Source of the DNA: Acidobacteriaceae bacterium
GTDB taxonomy: Bacteria > Acidobacteriota > Terriglobia > Bryobacterales > Bryobacteraceae
DNA: 5,535 bases
NCBI GenBank assembly: GCA_019239585.1
Contig: JAFAZU010000584.1
Location: forward strand, 1-5,535
Direction: 5' to 3'
A model generated the notes under the pieces. The model was not told where the DNA came from. It saw only the letters and a list, made by a program, of their open reading frames with translations, and ran no database searches. A program made the translations under genes and the position numbers. This document shows, in pieces, positions 5,413-5,535 of the stretch (positions are counted from its first letter, which is position 1; every line of letters starts with the position of its first letter).

Positions 5413-5535
5413 CTATGCCGGCGGTTGCAGCGTCGGGACCCGGTACAAGACCAGTTCGCGAAAGACCCGCTCGGTCAGATGCTTCCCCAACCTGGTCCCC
5501 ATAAACCAGTTGCGGACCGCTTCCAGCCGTCGATC
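5413..5535 (-). CDS. Unidentified gene, C-terminal end (partial, minus strand)
   Basis: Reading the minus strand from the right edge gives 40 open codons ending in TAG (complement of 5413-5415). The peptide begins DRRLEAVRNWFMGTRLGKHL, continues TERVFRELVLYRVPTL and ends QPPA. The amphipathic, Arg-rich helical character and a clean stop 45 bases from the convergent glycosyltransferase fragment favour a real C-terminus. No family was recognised. The gene continues beyond the window. Confidence 0.5.
   Translation of the reverse strand, partial: DRRLEAVRNWFMGTRLGKHLTERVFRELVLYRVPTLQPPA

Overview
The window looks like accessory DNA from a soil bacterium, most likely Acidobacteriota. This is an inference from gene content: a secreted vanadium-haloperoxidase homologue, a remnant of an ADOP/MacB-type permease (a family greatly expanded in Acidobacteriota), a glycine-rich repeat protein with a 'SPESWFEDFG' C-terminal domain, and a Tat-exported small beta-rich protein. 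No rRNA, tRNA, CRISPR array, intact insertion sequence or origin is visible.

Layout. The left edge holds the last 31 codons of a LuxR-type regulator. It is followed by a 266-base non-coding region carrying two imperfect ~70-bp direct repeats. The second repeat abuts the ribosome binding site of the next gene. A run of same-strand genes follows: a SnoaL-like (NTF2-fold) protein; a Gly-rich repeat protein that starts inside the end of the SnoaL gene; a Sec-exported vanadium-dependent haloperoxidase/PAP2 homologue; a hotdog-fold thioesterase; and a small exported protein resembling the second half of an NTF2-like domain.

From about 4296 the DNA looks rearranged. A frameshifted ~40-codon scrap of an ADOP/MacB-type permease fills the gap before a Tat-signal small protein that starts at TTG. 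Nine codons after that gene's stop, and in the same frame, comes the C-terminal quarter of a family-1 glycosyltransferase with no N-terminal domain. The right edge carries the C-terminal 40 codons of an unidentified gene on the minus strand, convergent with the rest.

How the genes work together is uncertain. Spacing allows co-transcription of the SnoaL, repeat-protein, haloperoxidase, thioesterase and NTF2-like genes. A plausible but unproven reading is a small accessory set that modifies lipophilic or aromatic compounds, partly outside the cytoplasm. The strongest unexpected observations are the two gene fragments flanking the Tat-signal gene, the duplicated leader before the SnoaL gene, and the Ala-for-Ser change in the haloperoxidase PSGH motif.
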